NCBI GenBank assembly: GCA_019915135.1
Contig: JAHLMK010000003.1
Span: forward strand, 1,178,001-1,242,000
Length of the DNA stretch: 64,000 nucleotides
Reading direction: 5' to 3'
Source of the DNA: Strobilurus pachycystidiatus
Lineage: Eukaryota; Basidiomycota; Agaricomycetes; Agaricales; Physalacriaceae
A model generated the notes under the pieces. That model was given only the letters and a program-made list of their open reading frames with translations. It was not told the DNA's origin and did no database searches. The translations under genes and the position numbers were made by a program. Positions 55,501-64,000 of this stretch are shown one piece after another (the stretch's first letter is position 1; the number at the start of each line of letters is the position of its first letter).

Positions 55501-57194
55501 ATTATCTTCACTTTCTTTTAGATGCAGGAGCAGCCATCTCAGAGGAAGCTGTGGTGGAGGCATCTGAAAACTCTGATAAATGTTTACGTCTTCTTTTGGA
55601 TGCAGGCGCAACCATTCCAGATGCTGCTGTGGTCAAGGCATCTAAAAACTCCTATAAGTGTCTACGTCTTCTTTTGAATGCAGGGGCAGCCATCTCAGAA
55701 GAAGCTGTGGTGGAGGCATCTGGAAACTCTGATATTAAGTGTTTACATCTTCTTTTGGATGCAGGCGCAACCATTCCAGATGCTGCTGTGGTGAAGGCAT
55801 CTAAAACCTCTCATAAATGCCTACGTCTTCTTATAGATGCAGGGGCAGTCATTCCGGAAAACACCGTGGTGAATGCATTTGTGAACTCTCACTCTCTAAG
55901 TCATCTTTTGAATGCAGGAGCAGCCATTCCATCAGATGCTGTGCTGATTGTAACAAGAAAAAACCTACCAAATTCTCTGCGCCTGTTTTTGGATGCAGGA
56001 GCAGTCATTCCGGAAGATGCTGTTTTGGCTGCAATGAATAAACCCTCAATCACATGTCTGCGTCTTCTTTTGAATGCAGGTGCAGCCATTCCGGATGCTG
56101 CTGTGGTGGAGGCAACTGTTTACTCTCTCAAGTGTTTACGTCTTCTTTTGAATGCAGGAGCAGTCATTCCAGCAGATGCTGTTATGTCTGCATTAGAGGC
56201 ATTCTCAGTGAGTGGTCTGCAGCTTCTTCTGAATGCTGGCGCAGTCATCCCAGAAGCTGCTGTTGTGAGGGCGTCTATGCTTAGAAATGAGAATTTTCTA
56301 CGTATTCTTTTGAAAGCAGGAGCAGTCATTCCCAAAGCTGCTGTAGTGAAGGCATCCGAGAATTATACAGATCATTGTCTACGTCTTCTTTTGCATGCTG
56401 GAGCAGCCATCCCACAAGCTGCTGTCGTGGCTGCCTTAAAATACCCTTCAACAAATTGTCTATTTCTTCTTTTGAATGCAGGAGCAGTCATTTCAGCAGA
56501 TGCTGTTATGTTTGCATTAGAGGCATTCTCAGTGAGTGGTCTGCAGCTTCTTCTGAATGCTGGCGCAGTCATTCCAGAAGCTGCTGTTGTGAGGGCGTCT
56601 ATGCTCAGAAATGAAGATTTTCTACGTCTTCTTTTAAAAGCAGGAGCAGTCATTCCCAAAGCTGCTGTAGTGAAGGCATCTGAGAATCATACAGATCATT
56701 GTCTACGTCTTCTTTTGCATGCTGGAGCAGCCATCCCACAAGCTGCTGTCGTGGCTGCCTTAAAATACCCTTCAACAAATTGTCTATTTCTTCTTTTGAA
56801 TGCAGGAGCAGTCATTTCAGCAGATGCTGTTATGTTTGCATTAGAGGCATTCTCAGTGAGTGGTCTGCAGCTTCTTCTGAATGCTGGCGCAGTCATTCCA
56901 GAAGCTGCTGTTGTGAGGGCGTCTATGCTCAGAAATGAAGATTTTCTACGTCTTCTTTTAAAAGCAGGAGCAGTCATTCCCAAAGCTGCTGTAGTGAAGG
57001 CATCTGAGAATCATACAGATAATTGTCTACGTCTTCTTTTGCATGCTGGAGCAGCCATCCCACAAGCTGCTGTTGTGGCTGCCTCAAAAGACCCTTCAAC
57101 AAACTGTCTATTTCTTCTCTTGGATGCAGGAGCAGCCATCTCACAAAATGTTGTTGAAGAAGGACAGAGTGTAGTTGTGATGAATATAATATAA
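52560..57194 (+). CDS. NLR-like protein: N-terminal helical domain, NACHT NTPase, 27-residue repeats (intact)
   Basis: STAND-class NTPase predicted to act as an intracellular receptor. Seven exons in phase: 52560-52942, 52992-53197, 53249-53419, 53479-53503, 53557-54159, 54217-54598 and 54648-57194, giving 1438 residues. Seen: N-domain MAEALGVVSSVLSLIEAAKV to about residue 127, resembling HeLo-like domains; a 14-residue linker repeated four times (IETNQADELATVAR); WLKGIPGAGKTLLLSAVIDH (Walker A, encoded by the 25-base exon 4); YVLIDALDECPRD (Walker B); SLLVASRHERDI (sensor 1); a helical region with IIGAPEPLTLAEVAEAIMIEP; and about 25 C-terminal repeats from residue about 760 to the end. The repeats resemble shortened ankyrin repeats. 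It is the only undamaged copy of three here. The function (non-self recognition or programmed cell death) is inference. Confidence 0.88.
52998..53165 (+). repeat. 42-bp coding minisatellite in exon 2 of NLR copy 3
   Basis: Four tandem copies of a 42-bp unit (ATAGAGACCAATCAGGCCGA...) coding IETNQADELATVAR. NLR copies 1 and 2 have one unit at the same place, so the linker between N-domain and NACHT has expanded by 42 residues here. Confidence 0.92.
55180..57170 (+). repeat. 81-bp repeat array in NLR copy 3 with 324-bp higher-order units
   Basis: About 25 units of 27 codons. From 56147 a block of four units (324 bp) recurs with starts at 56147, 56471 and 56795. The last two blocks differ at only a few bases. 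Earlier units are more diverged. Confidence 0.92.
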
Positions 57195-58146
57195 CAAGAT
57201 GTGTTTTTTTCTACTTTTCTCATTATGTAAGTACTGAAATAAAATTATTTTGTGCAAGAAATGCAACACCACATAAGGATGGTACAGTAACTGCAAAATG
57301 TTCAAGAACATGGTAGGTCACTTTTTTTGGTCAAAATTCACACAGGTTGTATACTAATTAAGGACCTTCATGAGTCCCAATTTGAGTAGACTTGAAATTG
57401 AGAGTACAAGTACTCATGACTATAAAAAGAAATCATAACCCTTGAAAGAACCAAGTTCTGTAAAAACTTGGATCCGACAAGTTGAGTACTCAAGATTCCT
57501 GCAAATACTCACATTGACTCAAGTGCACTCAAGTACTTATGATTATACCTATCCTTTATCACTTCACATCTGCTACTAATATATTATTATATTGAGCTAT
57601 ATTGATGCATGATATATATGCATATTATTAGGGTTTAAAAGTCCGGTCCGGTCCGGTCTTTTGACCTCTGAGGTCATGGACTGAGGACTGGACCGGTCCA
57701 GAAAATTCCCAAATTTGGCTGGACCTAGGACCGGACTGCTTAGGACCGGTTTTTGCGGTCCTAACCAGTCCGGTTTTCGGTCCTAAACCAGTCCAGGACC
57801 GGTCCAAATGATCACAAGCCTAAATTTATTTTTTGCACATTTCTGAGTAAGTTTACCATCATATAAGTTTACCAGATACATCATATAGTCAATGACAGTG
57901 AAATGAATGACTAGTGAAGCTTGTATAAGATGTTTGAGTCACAACTAGATGACATTTGTAAATGTAAGAGAATATGTGCAGCTAAATGTACTATACTAGC
58001 AAGATAGCCCTGCAAACACAGCCACCTTCTGGTTGGCAGCTTCCAGAGATAGTTACGCTTTTGTTACAAATGGACTATCTTTTCATCTTATCCTTCACAT
58101 CTTATCACCTATCATATCTCTTCATCCTATCTTATCTCTTATCCGT
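57195..58146. other. AT-rich intergenic region with palindromic GGACCGGT cluster
   Basis: No gene. 57630-57815 is packed with GGTCCGGT/ACCGGACC motifs in both orientations (including GGACCGGTCC palindromes), able to fold on itself. The rest is AT-rich. Confidence 0.6.
57632..57815. repeat. Palindromic GGACCGGT-rich cluster
   Basis: More than ten occurrences of GGACCGG or CCGGTCC in about 180 bp, in alternating orientation, separated by AT-rich spacers. Flanks show no clear target duplication. Confidence 0.8.
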
Positions 58147-58230
58147 TGATGTGCAAGTTTGGAATAGACCCCTGAAAAGAAGCTATCGTCTAACCACACT
58201 ATCAATCTTTATCACAACTAACACTCCTTA
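58147..58230 (+). repeat. 84-bp LTR end fragment of the gypsy family
   Basis: Matches the first 84 bases of the solo LTR at 58632 (TGATGTGCAAGTTTGGAATAG to CACTCCTT) and then breaks directly into LINE sequence. A leftover of a deleted or recombined LTR. Confidence 0.85.
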
Positions 58231-58631
58231 TGCACCAGGGGTGGTTCAGACCTTTGACAAACTTAGAACTGAGTTAAACTTGGTTGACGGCTGGCGGAAC
58301 ACCTTTCCGGATAGAATGGCTTACACGTATGGATACAAAGAGAAACAAATGAAAGGCACAGATAAAGTGCCAGGCCAGGCACGTCTGGACTATATTTACG
58401 TGACACGGAAGATACTAGACCACTCATGGGATTGGCGCAGTGAAGATTCAGCAATTTATACAGACCACTTGATGATCAGCGCACAACTTTCCTGTGAAGA
58501 AGCACCAAAGATGGGGAAAGGCCGACGCACAATATCACAACTAGTGATCAAAGACAGTAAATATATTGAATATGCCAAAGCGCAGCACAGAAGGAGGCAG
58601 CTGACATCCAAGCCAATGGAAATGGTGACGT
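58231..58631 (+). pseudogene. LINE endonuclease fragment (EEP/APE type)
   Basis: C-terminal part of an exonuclease-endonuclease-phosphatase domain that would nick target DNA. Seen: LVDGWRNTFPDRMAYTY; ARLDYIYVTRKIL (the R-x-D-Y-I motif); and the catalytic D-H pair in SAIYTDHLMISAQL. Then a helical linker (KYIEYAKAQHRR) leads to the insertion point. The N-terminal catalytic residues are absent because the upstream part has been replaced by an LTR fragment. Frame changes once near 58600. Confidence 0.82.
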
Positions 58632-60300
58632 TGATGTGCAAGTTTGGAATAGATCTCTGAATTGAAGAAGCTATCGTCTAACCACACTATCAATTCTTAT
58701 CACAACTAACACTCCTTAAAGAGAGCTGGGGTGCACAAAGGTTCGAAAGCACAAGGTGCTTTTGGGTAATGGAGAAATAGAGATGTATTCCAAACGTGTA
58801 GTTAAATTACAAGTTGTTTTTGGGGGTGTAGGGATTCTGATCAAAATGACACAAGAAAACCTCAAAGTTGTAGGCCAAACTCTTTGACGTATGAAGACCT
58901 TAAACAGCGCGAGGCAATGTAGCTTCTACTTATCAAGTGTTCTGGTGTACAAGGACTTTGTCTTGGAATCGCCAGGCCGCTACCGCAGGTTTTACGCCAC
59001 TGGACTGCTAACGATCAGGACTCCTTCTTGCACTTAAACCAAACTTCTAGTGTCTTGCACCGGGACCAAAGGTTCCGAAAGGTGTCTCAGACGTTGACAA
59101 CACTCGTTCAAACTCAACTTATTCCTCAAAGGGAAGTACTTCACAAAATAGCGTGAATGCAGGGCAGAACCACTTGCAAACCGGCCTTCTTGCGAATACA
59201 AGGTTCTCACACCAAGTAGATTTGTTGGTACTTGACTTGGTACTTTGGAATAAGGTTCTTTTGAGTCTTTCAAGGAGTTTGGCAACACCTGATGTCTTTA
59301 AATCTTGGAAAGGTCTTTGGGGACGTTGGGTACTTTGCAGAAATGAGTCGAAACTCAAGATAGATTCACTACAATGGCTGCGTCTGACTAGCGGCTACTG
59401 GGGGGCAATCTAAGCTACCGGAATATGGGTCCTTTGGGACCTTTTATACTACTGGTGGTCTCCTAATGAGTAAGCAGCTATTCTAGGATTGAACACATCG
59501 GACATTCAAGTCATACTAGTACTGGAATCTCATTGGCTATCCCTGGTTGAAACACCTTTGAGGGGATCGCTTGGTCCTTTTAGCCATATACGCCACCTTG
59601 GCAGTATGGTGCAATCCTTTGGGCCAGGGGATCAAGGTCCGATAAGAACTTTGACCTTTGGCTATCTTTATGATACAAGGTTCTACGGACACCTGCTTTC
59701 TTGTGAATGGGTCGGGTGGAGATCGTTGAGAACATCCTCTCAAGCGCAAACGCCACAGAGGAATACTTTCCTAAAGTGGTACTGCACCCTTCTTTAGGGG
59801 TGGACCTTGATCTTGGATCATGATTGATTGACATAACGGAGGGCGTCGGTTTGGAGGCCTTGGCAACTCCAAAGGTAATTTACCCAGAAAGGCTATGACG
59901 TCCTTGAACTATTTTGGGACATTCCAGGTCTTCGGTTCGATGCGCACAGGTCCTGGCTTGCTCTGTCTGAACAGCTTGGAGTTCCTTGGGTTCTCCTTGA
60001 GTGTGAATGGTAATTGCACGGAGTCTGTAGTACAAGGTACACGCTAAGGTATGGAATCTTGCAAGAGATCCAACGCGTGAATAAGGATATTTGGGTGAAG
60101 GTGATCGGAGGTTTCGATTGCGCCTGTCCTAAGGACTTGTTAAGGCGCCTGGACCTTGCCCTGGAGACTTGCCCGTGTCAAGGTAGTCGCTCCTACATGT
60201 GATACCTTTGGTACTTGACCGGAGGTCCTTAAAGTCTTTGGGCTGTTTAGGAATTGCAAAATTCCCGGTTGCTAGTACTGGAATAGTACCCTGCGTATCA
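58632..60300 (-). repeat. Solo LTR of the gypsy family (1669 bp)
   Basis: Full-length match to the LTR at 5669-7338, with the same forward-strand order as that copy (so reverse in element sense). Ends TGAT...ATCA. The flanks share ACGT (58628-58631 and 60301-60304). It lies inside the LINE, whose coding sequence resumes directly after it. Diverged from the other copy by scattered substitutions and small indels. Confidence 0.9.
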
Positions 60301-60301
60301 A

Positions 60302-61653
60302 CGTGCAAATAGTCTGGAAGAAGTTCAAGAACAACATCAGGAGAAGAGCCTGGGAATGTGGAAAGGAAATCAAACCTAAGCTACTCAAACACATTGAGCT
60401 CCTAGAGAAGCAAGGCAGGGCGGTCATGGAAGATCAAGTACTAACTGAAACTCAGAAAGCTACAGAATTGAGAATTCTACGCAAAGAGATAGGTGCCGCA
60501 ACGAAGAAGCTACACACAAGCAAGCGAGACAATATTGCCTTCTAGGCAAAGGTGGTTGGTGAATCCATGAACAAATCCTGGACACGCTTGGGTAGACAGA
60601 AGAAGCCCAGAGACCTCAAAAGAGCTTTCAAGACCGGAAAGATGAACGTGAATAGCGGCGAGCCCGTATATGAAAAAAACTCAGTAGCACAAGCTGAGTT
60701 GGCCAAGGAGTACCACAATCACCTCCAAGATATAGATGTTGACCCCAATGAAACGCCTGAGCAGCGCACTGAGAACATCAAACCTGCCCTCAAGAACGTT
60801 ACAATGGTGGCGGACAACGACAAACAACAAAGCTTGGGCGCGGATATCACAGAGAGTGACCTGATAGCCATCATCACTGCTGTCAGTAACGGAAAGGCAG
60901 CGGGCATAGATGGAATACCATATGAGTTCTGGAAGGCTCTATATCGGAGTGAAAAAGGTAAGAAAGCAGCAGCTATGAAGAACGGTGGCAATCCAGATGA
61001 TGTACCGAGTATCATTGACTTGATGAAAGAGGTGTTCAACAACATCCTGATCGGAGGCATCACACCAGATACTGGGTTTGCAAAGGGCCTGATGTGCCCT
61101 ATCTATAAAAAGAACATTATAACAGACATTGCAAATTATTGCCCAATCACGCTTCTCAACAGTGATTATAAGATCTTCACAAAGATTCTCACAGTACGCC
61201 TCGCCCAAGTAGCACCTACACTGATATCAATATCCCAAGCGGGCTTTGTCCCAGGACGCAATATCTTTGACCAAGTCCAACTAGCAAAGATTGTTGCAGA
61301 ATATGCCGAAGTAACAGAGTCCAATGGAGTCATCATAGCACTGGACCAGGAAAAAGCATATGACAGGATAGCGCATGACTATCTCTGGAAAGTACTGGAG
61401 GAGGGCAAACTTGGACGGAGATTCATAAGTACCGTGAAATCACTATATGCTGATGCAGAAACACAAGTCCTACTAAACGGATACATAAGCACTCCGTTCA
61501 AGGTATGGAGGGGCGTGCGCTCTCATGTCTCCTTTTCAATTTAGCAATTGAACCTCTATCCAATGCTCTCAAATGCTCGACACTGAGAGGCTTTGACATC
61601 CCAAACCGCCCAGAAATGGAGAGGCTGATTGCCAGACTCTTTGCAGACGATAC
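60302..61653 (+). pseudogene. LINE reverse transcriptase, N-terminal part, frameshifted
   Basis: Begins VWKKFKNNIRRRAWECG (linker). After a stop at 60543 the frame runs 60552-61544: SNGKAAGIDGIPYEFWKAL; GFAKGLMCPIYKKNIITDIANYCPITLLNSDYKIFTKIL; SISQAGFVPGRNIFDQV; IIALDQEKAYDRIAHDYLW (catalytic Asp A); and GYISTPFKVWRGVR. Where RQGDP is expected the sequence jumps from GVR to LSCLLFNLAIEPLSNAL in another frame: a deletion of about 10 bases at 61520. It then reads to RLFADD at 61653, where a solo LTR is inserted. No active enzyme is possible. Confidence 0.88.
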
Positions 61654-62194
61654 TGTCGTGAAGTCCTAGGTCACATGGCATATCACATGCTCTCAGTTGG
61701 GTCTTGTTCCGGATCACATTGTCAATGACATCACCAATCACATGTTTGCCAAGAGTCTTACCCATCCTATTGCATCATTATTGACTCATCGTCTTACTCA
61801 TCCTATTGCATCATTATTGACTCATTGTTTTACTCATTCTATCGCGTCATTACTGACTCATTACTGCTCATAGTTAGATCATTACAACTCATTAGGGAAG
61901 TTGTAGCACAGTATATAAGGACCAGTAGTTAGCTCCTAGTTCCCCATCTCAACCTCTTGATCATTGGGGACTAGGTGTGTATCTGTACTTCATTGTAGAC
62001 TAATGCTAACTTGATCATTGGGGACTAGATTCCTTGTGTGTGACAACTGACCCTCTGTGTCGTTGTACTGTTGTTGAGACCACTCACTCTCTCTTGTGCT
62101 TTGTGCCTGTGCTTGTGCTTGTGCCTGTGCTCCGCTTCGGCATTTGGTTGTGTTTGTTCTAGGAGTCTTACTCGTGTCTGCGGTTCTTGCGACA
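61654..62194 (+). repeat. Second solo LTR (541 bp), unrelated family
   Basis: Ends TGTCGTGAAG...TTCTTGCGACA, with a perfect terminal inverted repeat TGTCG/CGACA. Flanked by a perfect 5-bp target duplication GATAC (61649-61653 and 62195-62199). Internally there is a TATATAAGG box near 61913, followed by short direct repeats (TTGATCATTGGGGACTAG twice, about 61960 and 62011) and a CT/GTGC-rich end. Size and layout suggest a Copia-like LTR. Confidence 0.9.
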
Positions 62195-62199
62195 GATAC

Positions 62200-62692
62200 C
62201 ACGGTCTACCTTGACCAAGCTGATGACTTTGAGGCACTACAGGGCATCCTGAACGAGTGGTGCAAATCCTCAAGAGCTAAGTTTAACATAGCCAAGACGG
62301 AAGTCATACCCGTAGGATCCAAAACATATAGACAGCTAGTCCTGTCTACTAGAAAACTCAACGAAAGCACTGAACCTATCCCTAAAGGAATCCGCATCGC
62401 AAAAGATGGGCACGCAGTCCAAATACTTGGCGGCTGGAGTGGCAACAACACAAAACGTGTAGTGCCGTGGTCACCAGTACTTGACAGCATTGAAGAACGA
62501 CTTGACTTCTGGGAAAAGGCTCACCCGACACTCGAAGGCCGTCGGCTGATCATCCAGATGATAATTGGAGGGAGAACACAGTATCTGACAAAGGTACAAG
62601 ACATGCCAAAGGAGGTAGTGCGCAGACTGGAAAGGAGAATCAGAAACTTTCTTTGGTCCGAAAAACAATCTCCGGTAAATGTAATAATTGTG
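62200..62692 (+). pseudogene. LINE reverse transcriptase, C-terminal part
   Basis: Continues the RT after the solo LTR: TTVYLDQADDFEALQGILNEWCKSS, then FNIAKTEVIPVGS (RT thumb entry), the LGGWSGNN segment (L-G-hydrophobic RT motif), and RRLIIQMIIGGRTQYLTKVQDMP. The frame stays open to the next insertion at 62693. Stop codons appear only inside the inserted DNA. Confidence 0.82.
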
Positions 62693-62819
62693 CCCAACCA
62701 CTGACACAATAACCACTGAGCCAAAAGGCTACTATGACGACTTGTCATTTAGTGTGGTTGGGGCTATATATACCATGTGTTATATCCGCATGTCTATAAC
62801 AGTAAACATGCATATTGTG
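62693..62819. mobile_element. Short insertion in the LINE, 6-bp target duplication
   Basis: ATTGTG occurs at 62687-62692 and 62814-62819, and the LINE frame is continuous if the intervening DNA and one copy are removed. The insert contains an internal inverted repeat (CCCAACCACT ... AGTGTGGTTGGG) and TATATATA. Family unknown. Confidence 0.65.
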
Positions 62820-64000
62820 CAAAAGCCAAAGAAGGAAGGCGAAAAGAAAATATTAGATATCCTGGTGAGGAATGAAGCAATTACAGTGACGTGGCTGCAG
62901 TCATACCTGAACTTTGGCGAGGATCGAGCAACGTGGGCGTACTTTGTAGACGCCATCATAGCACACCACGCGCCGGAAACACCAGCTAAGAGCGAAGAAT
63001 ATACGCACCTCAACATCTTTCTACAGTCATTCAAGACACAAACGTCAAAGATGTCCGAGGACCTCCGTGAAATGTTGAAGACGGGCCAAGAGTTTGGGAT
63101 CCGCCTAGACGGACGAGCCTTCACAAGGTCAGTAATGAGGGAAATGCCATTGTGGCTACACCGGGAACAGGACCCCGACCTGGGAAGAGTGATCATAACA
63201 CAAAAGGAAAGCAAATGCCTAAGAGAGAGACACGGCATAGTAACTGTCGGCCATGCTGAGAAACTTGCGCAATTGGTAGGAAATAGACCACACTCAAACT
63301 CAAAGAATTGCAATTGTGATGATTGCCGGAAAGCGAGACATCCACACCGATGTGATAACCCTAACCGGTGTTTCAAAAGGGCAAAGATTCTTCTAGAAAA
63401 GCTCCCACCTAAGTGGAACCCTCTGCAAAGGCAGCCCGAGGATTACAAAACCCCACCTGAGGCTCTGGAGGGCGAAGATCCAAGTGATCCCGATTTCACC
63501 ATACCGTTCGACAATCGAATCACTGAGCGAGGAAGTCTGAAGGACACATTCAGGGTTTTCGGCACCGAAAAAAGGTCCAAATTAGTGCGTGAGGAGCCTG
63601 AAGAATGGATGGGATCCGATAACGGGCACAAAGAGGCGACACCTACAAGCAAGATGTGTACACCGATGGAGGATGTGTACACCAATGGTGGATGCAAAAA
63701 TAACGTCAACGAAGATGCCATAGCAGGCACAGGAGTCTGGTTTGGACACAGTGATGACCAAAATGAGTCAATCAAGATTCTAGCAAAGTTGACACAATCC
63801 AATCAGGTAGCGGAAACATATGGCAGCATGAGAGCCGCAGAAACTGGACACACCCACATCCCGCTAAAGATCATCAGCGACTCAAGAACAGTCATTAACA
63901 AAATGATAAAGCACCTACAAAAGTGGGAGGATACAGGTTTCATCGGGAGACCAGACGCGGCAATAACCAAGACTCTAGCCTCGCGGCTCAGAGAACAAAA
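62820..64000 (+). pseudogene. LINE C-terminal region with RNase H, open at window edge
   Basis: Frame open from about 62793 to base 64000. Seen: a helical region (TVTWLQSYLNFGEDRATW); a Cys/His cluster NCNCDDCRKARHPHRCDNPNRC near 63305-63375 that looks zinc-binding; and an RNase HI fold starting VYTNGGCKNN (the usual catalytic Asp of YTDGS is Asn here), with Glu in NQVAETYGSMRA and Asp in KIISDSRTVINKM. The next block, LQKWEDTGFIGRPD, is typical of LINE RNase H. The first catalytic Asp is replaced, consistent with a dead element. Confidence 0.82.

Larger units (their letters stand above)
58231..64000 (+). mobile_element. Dead LINE (non-LTR retrotransposon) with nested insertions, open at right edge
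   Basis: Domain order: end of an endonuclease domain (58231-58631), RT (60302-61653 and 62200-62692), a Cys/His-containing region and RNase H (62820 to edge). The reading frame is broken by a solo LTR (58632-60300), a second solo LTR (61654-62194), a 121-bp insertion (62693-62813) and at least two small frameshifts. The 5' half of the endonuclease is missing. An RT-RNase H LINE with an APE-type endonuclease suggests the Tad1/I-like group found in fungi. Confidence 0.9.

Noticed and set aside
55157..57223. Series of minus-strand ORFs (MAAPAFKRRRRQ... type) opposite the NLR repeats
   Set aside because: They are antisense readings of the 81-bp repeat; because the period is a multiple of three all frames tend to stay open. 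The same shadows occur at 31728-32603 and 41963-43043.
59034..59834. ORFs inside the gypsy LTR (MLPNSLKDSKEPYS...) seen in both LTR copies
   Set aside because: Shared only because the LTR is shared (6072-6326 in the other copy); frames are not maintained over the LTR and there is no known domain.

Overview
The window is fungal nuclear DNA, most likely from an agaricomycete basidiomycete. The genes are dense and split by many very short introns (about 44-60 bp, GT-AG with one GC-AG). The families are typical of mushroom-forming fungi: a DUF6699 protein, F-box/LRR proteins, a Hua1-type zinc-finger protein, a Thg1 homologue, a XanA-type dioxygenase, NACHT NLR-like proteins, a Ty3/gypsy element with a YIDD reverse transcriptase, and a LINE with a C-terminal RNase H. 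Exon models were built by hand from splice signals and phase. Where I give a protein length, every junction was checked for phase.

Layout. 1-7338 is a Ty3/gypsy retrotransposon on the minus strand (gag, protease, RT/RNase H, 5' LTR at 5669-7338). Its body runs off the left edge and it interrupts a minus-strand gene whose 5' part survives at 7339-7941. 9938-27014 is a stretch of mostly ordinary genes: a TPR-DnaJ co-chaperone, a DUF6699 protein, a BAR-SH3 protein, a small damaged gene, a ZZ-finger protein, a coiled-coil gene cut by a hAT-like MITE, a XanA-like dioxygenase, a four-TM protein and an F-box protein. A decayed F-box copy follows.

28290-57194 is the most unusual part. About 7 kb holding a TMEM135-like gene and a tail-to-tail NLR-like gene (N-terminal helical domain, NACHT, C-terminal 27-residue repeats) is present again in inverted orientation at 39190-47165. 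The spacer holds a HUA1-like gene and an F-box gene. A third NLR paralogue lies at 52560-57194. Both NLR genes in the inverted duplication carry frameshifts, and one also carries an insertion. The third is intact over seven exons (1438 residues predicted) and its repeat array contains near-identical 324-bp tandem duplications. This looks like an actively rearranging fungal NLR (allorecognition or immune-type) locus; that role is inference. Between the second and third NLR genes lie an aminotransferase class V gene, a nucleotidyltransferase-like gene, THG1 and a DJ-1/PfpI gene, the last two head to head.

57195-64000 is a transposon graveyard. A dead LINE (endonuclease remnant, RT, RNase H) contains a 1.67-kb solo LTR of the same family as the left-edge gypsy element, a second 541-bp solo LTR inserted exactly in the RT catalytic FADD codons, and a roughly 121-bp insertion. 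Target-site duplications can be read for all three.
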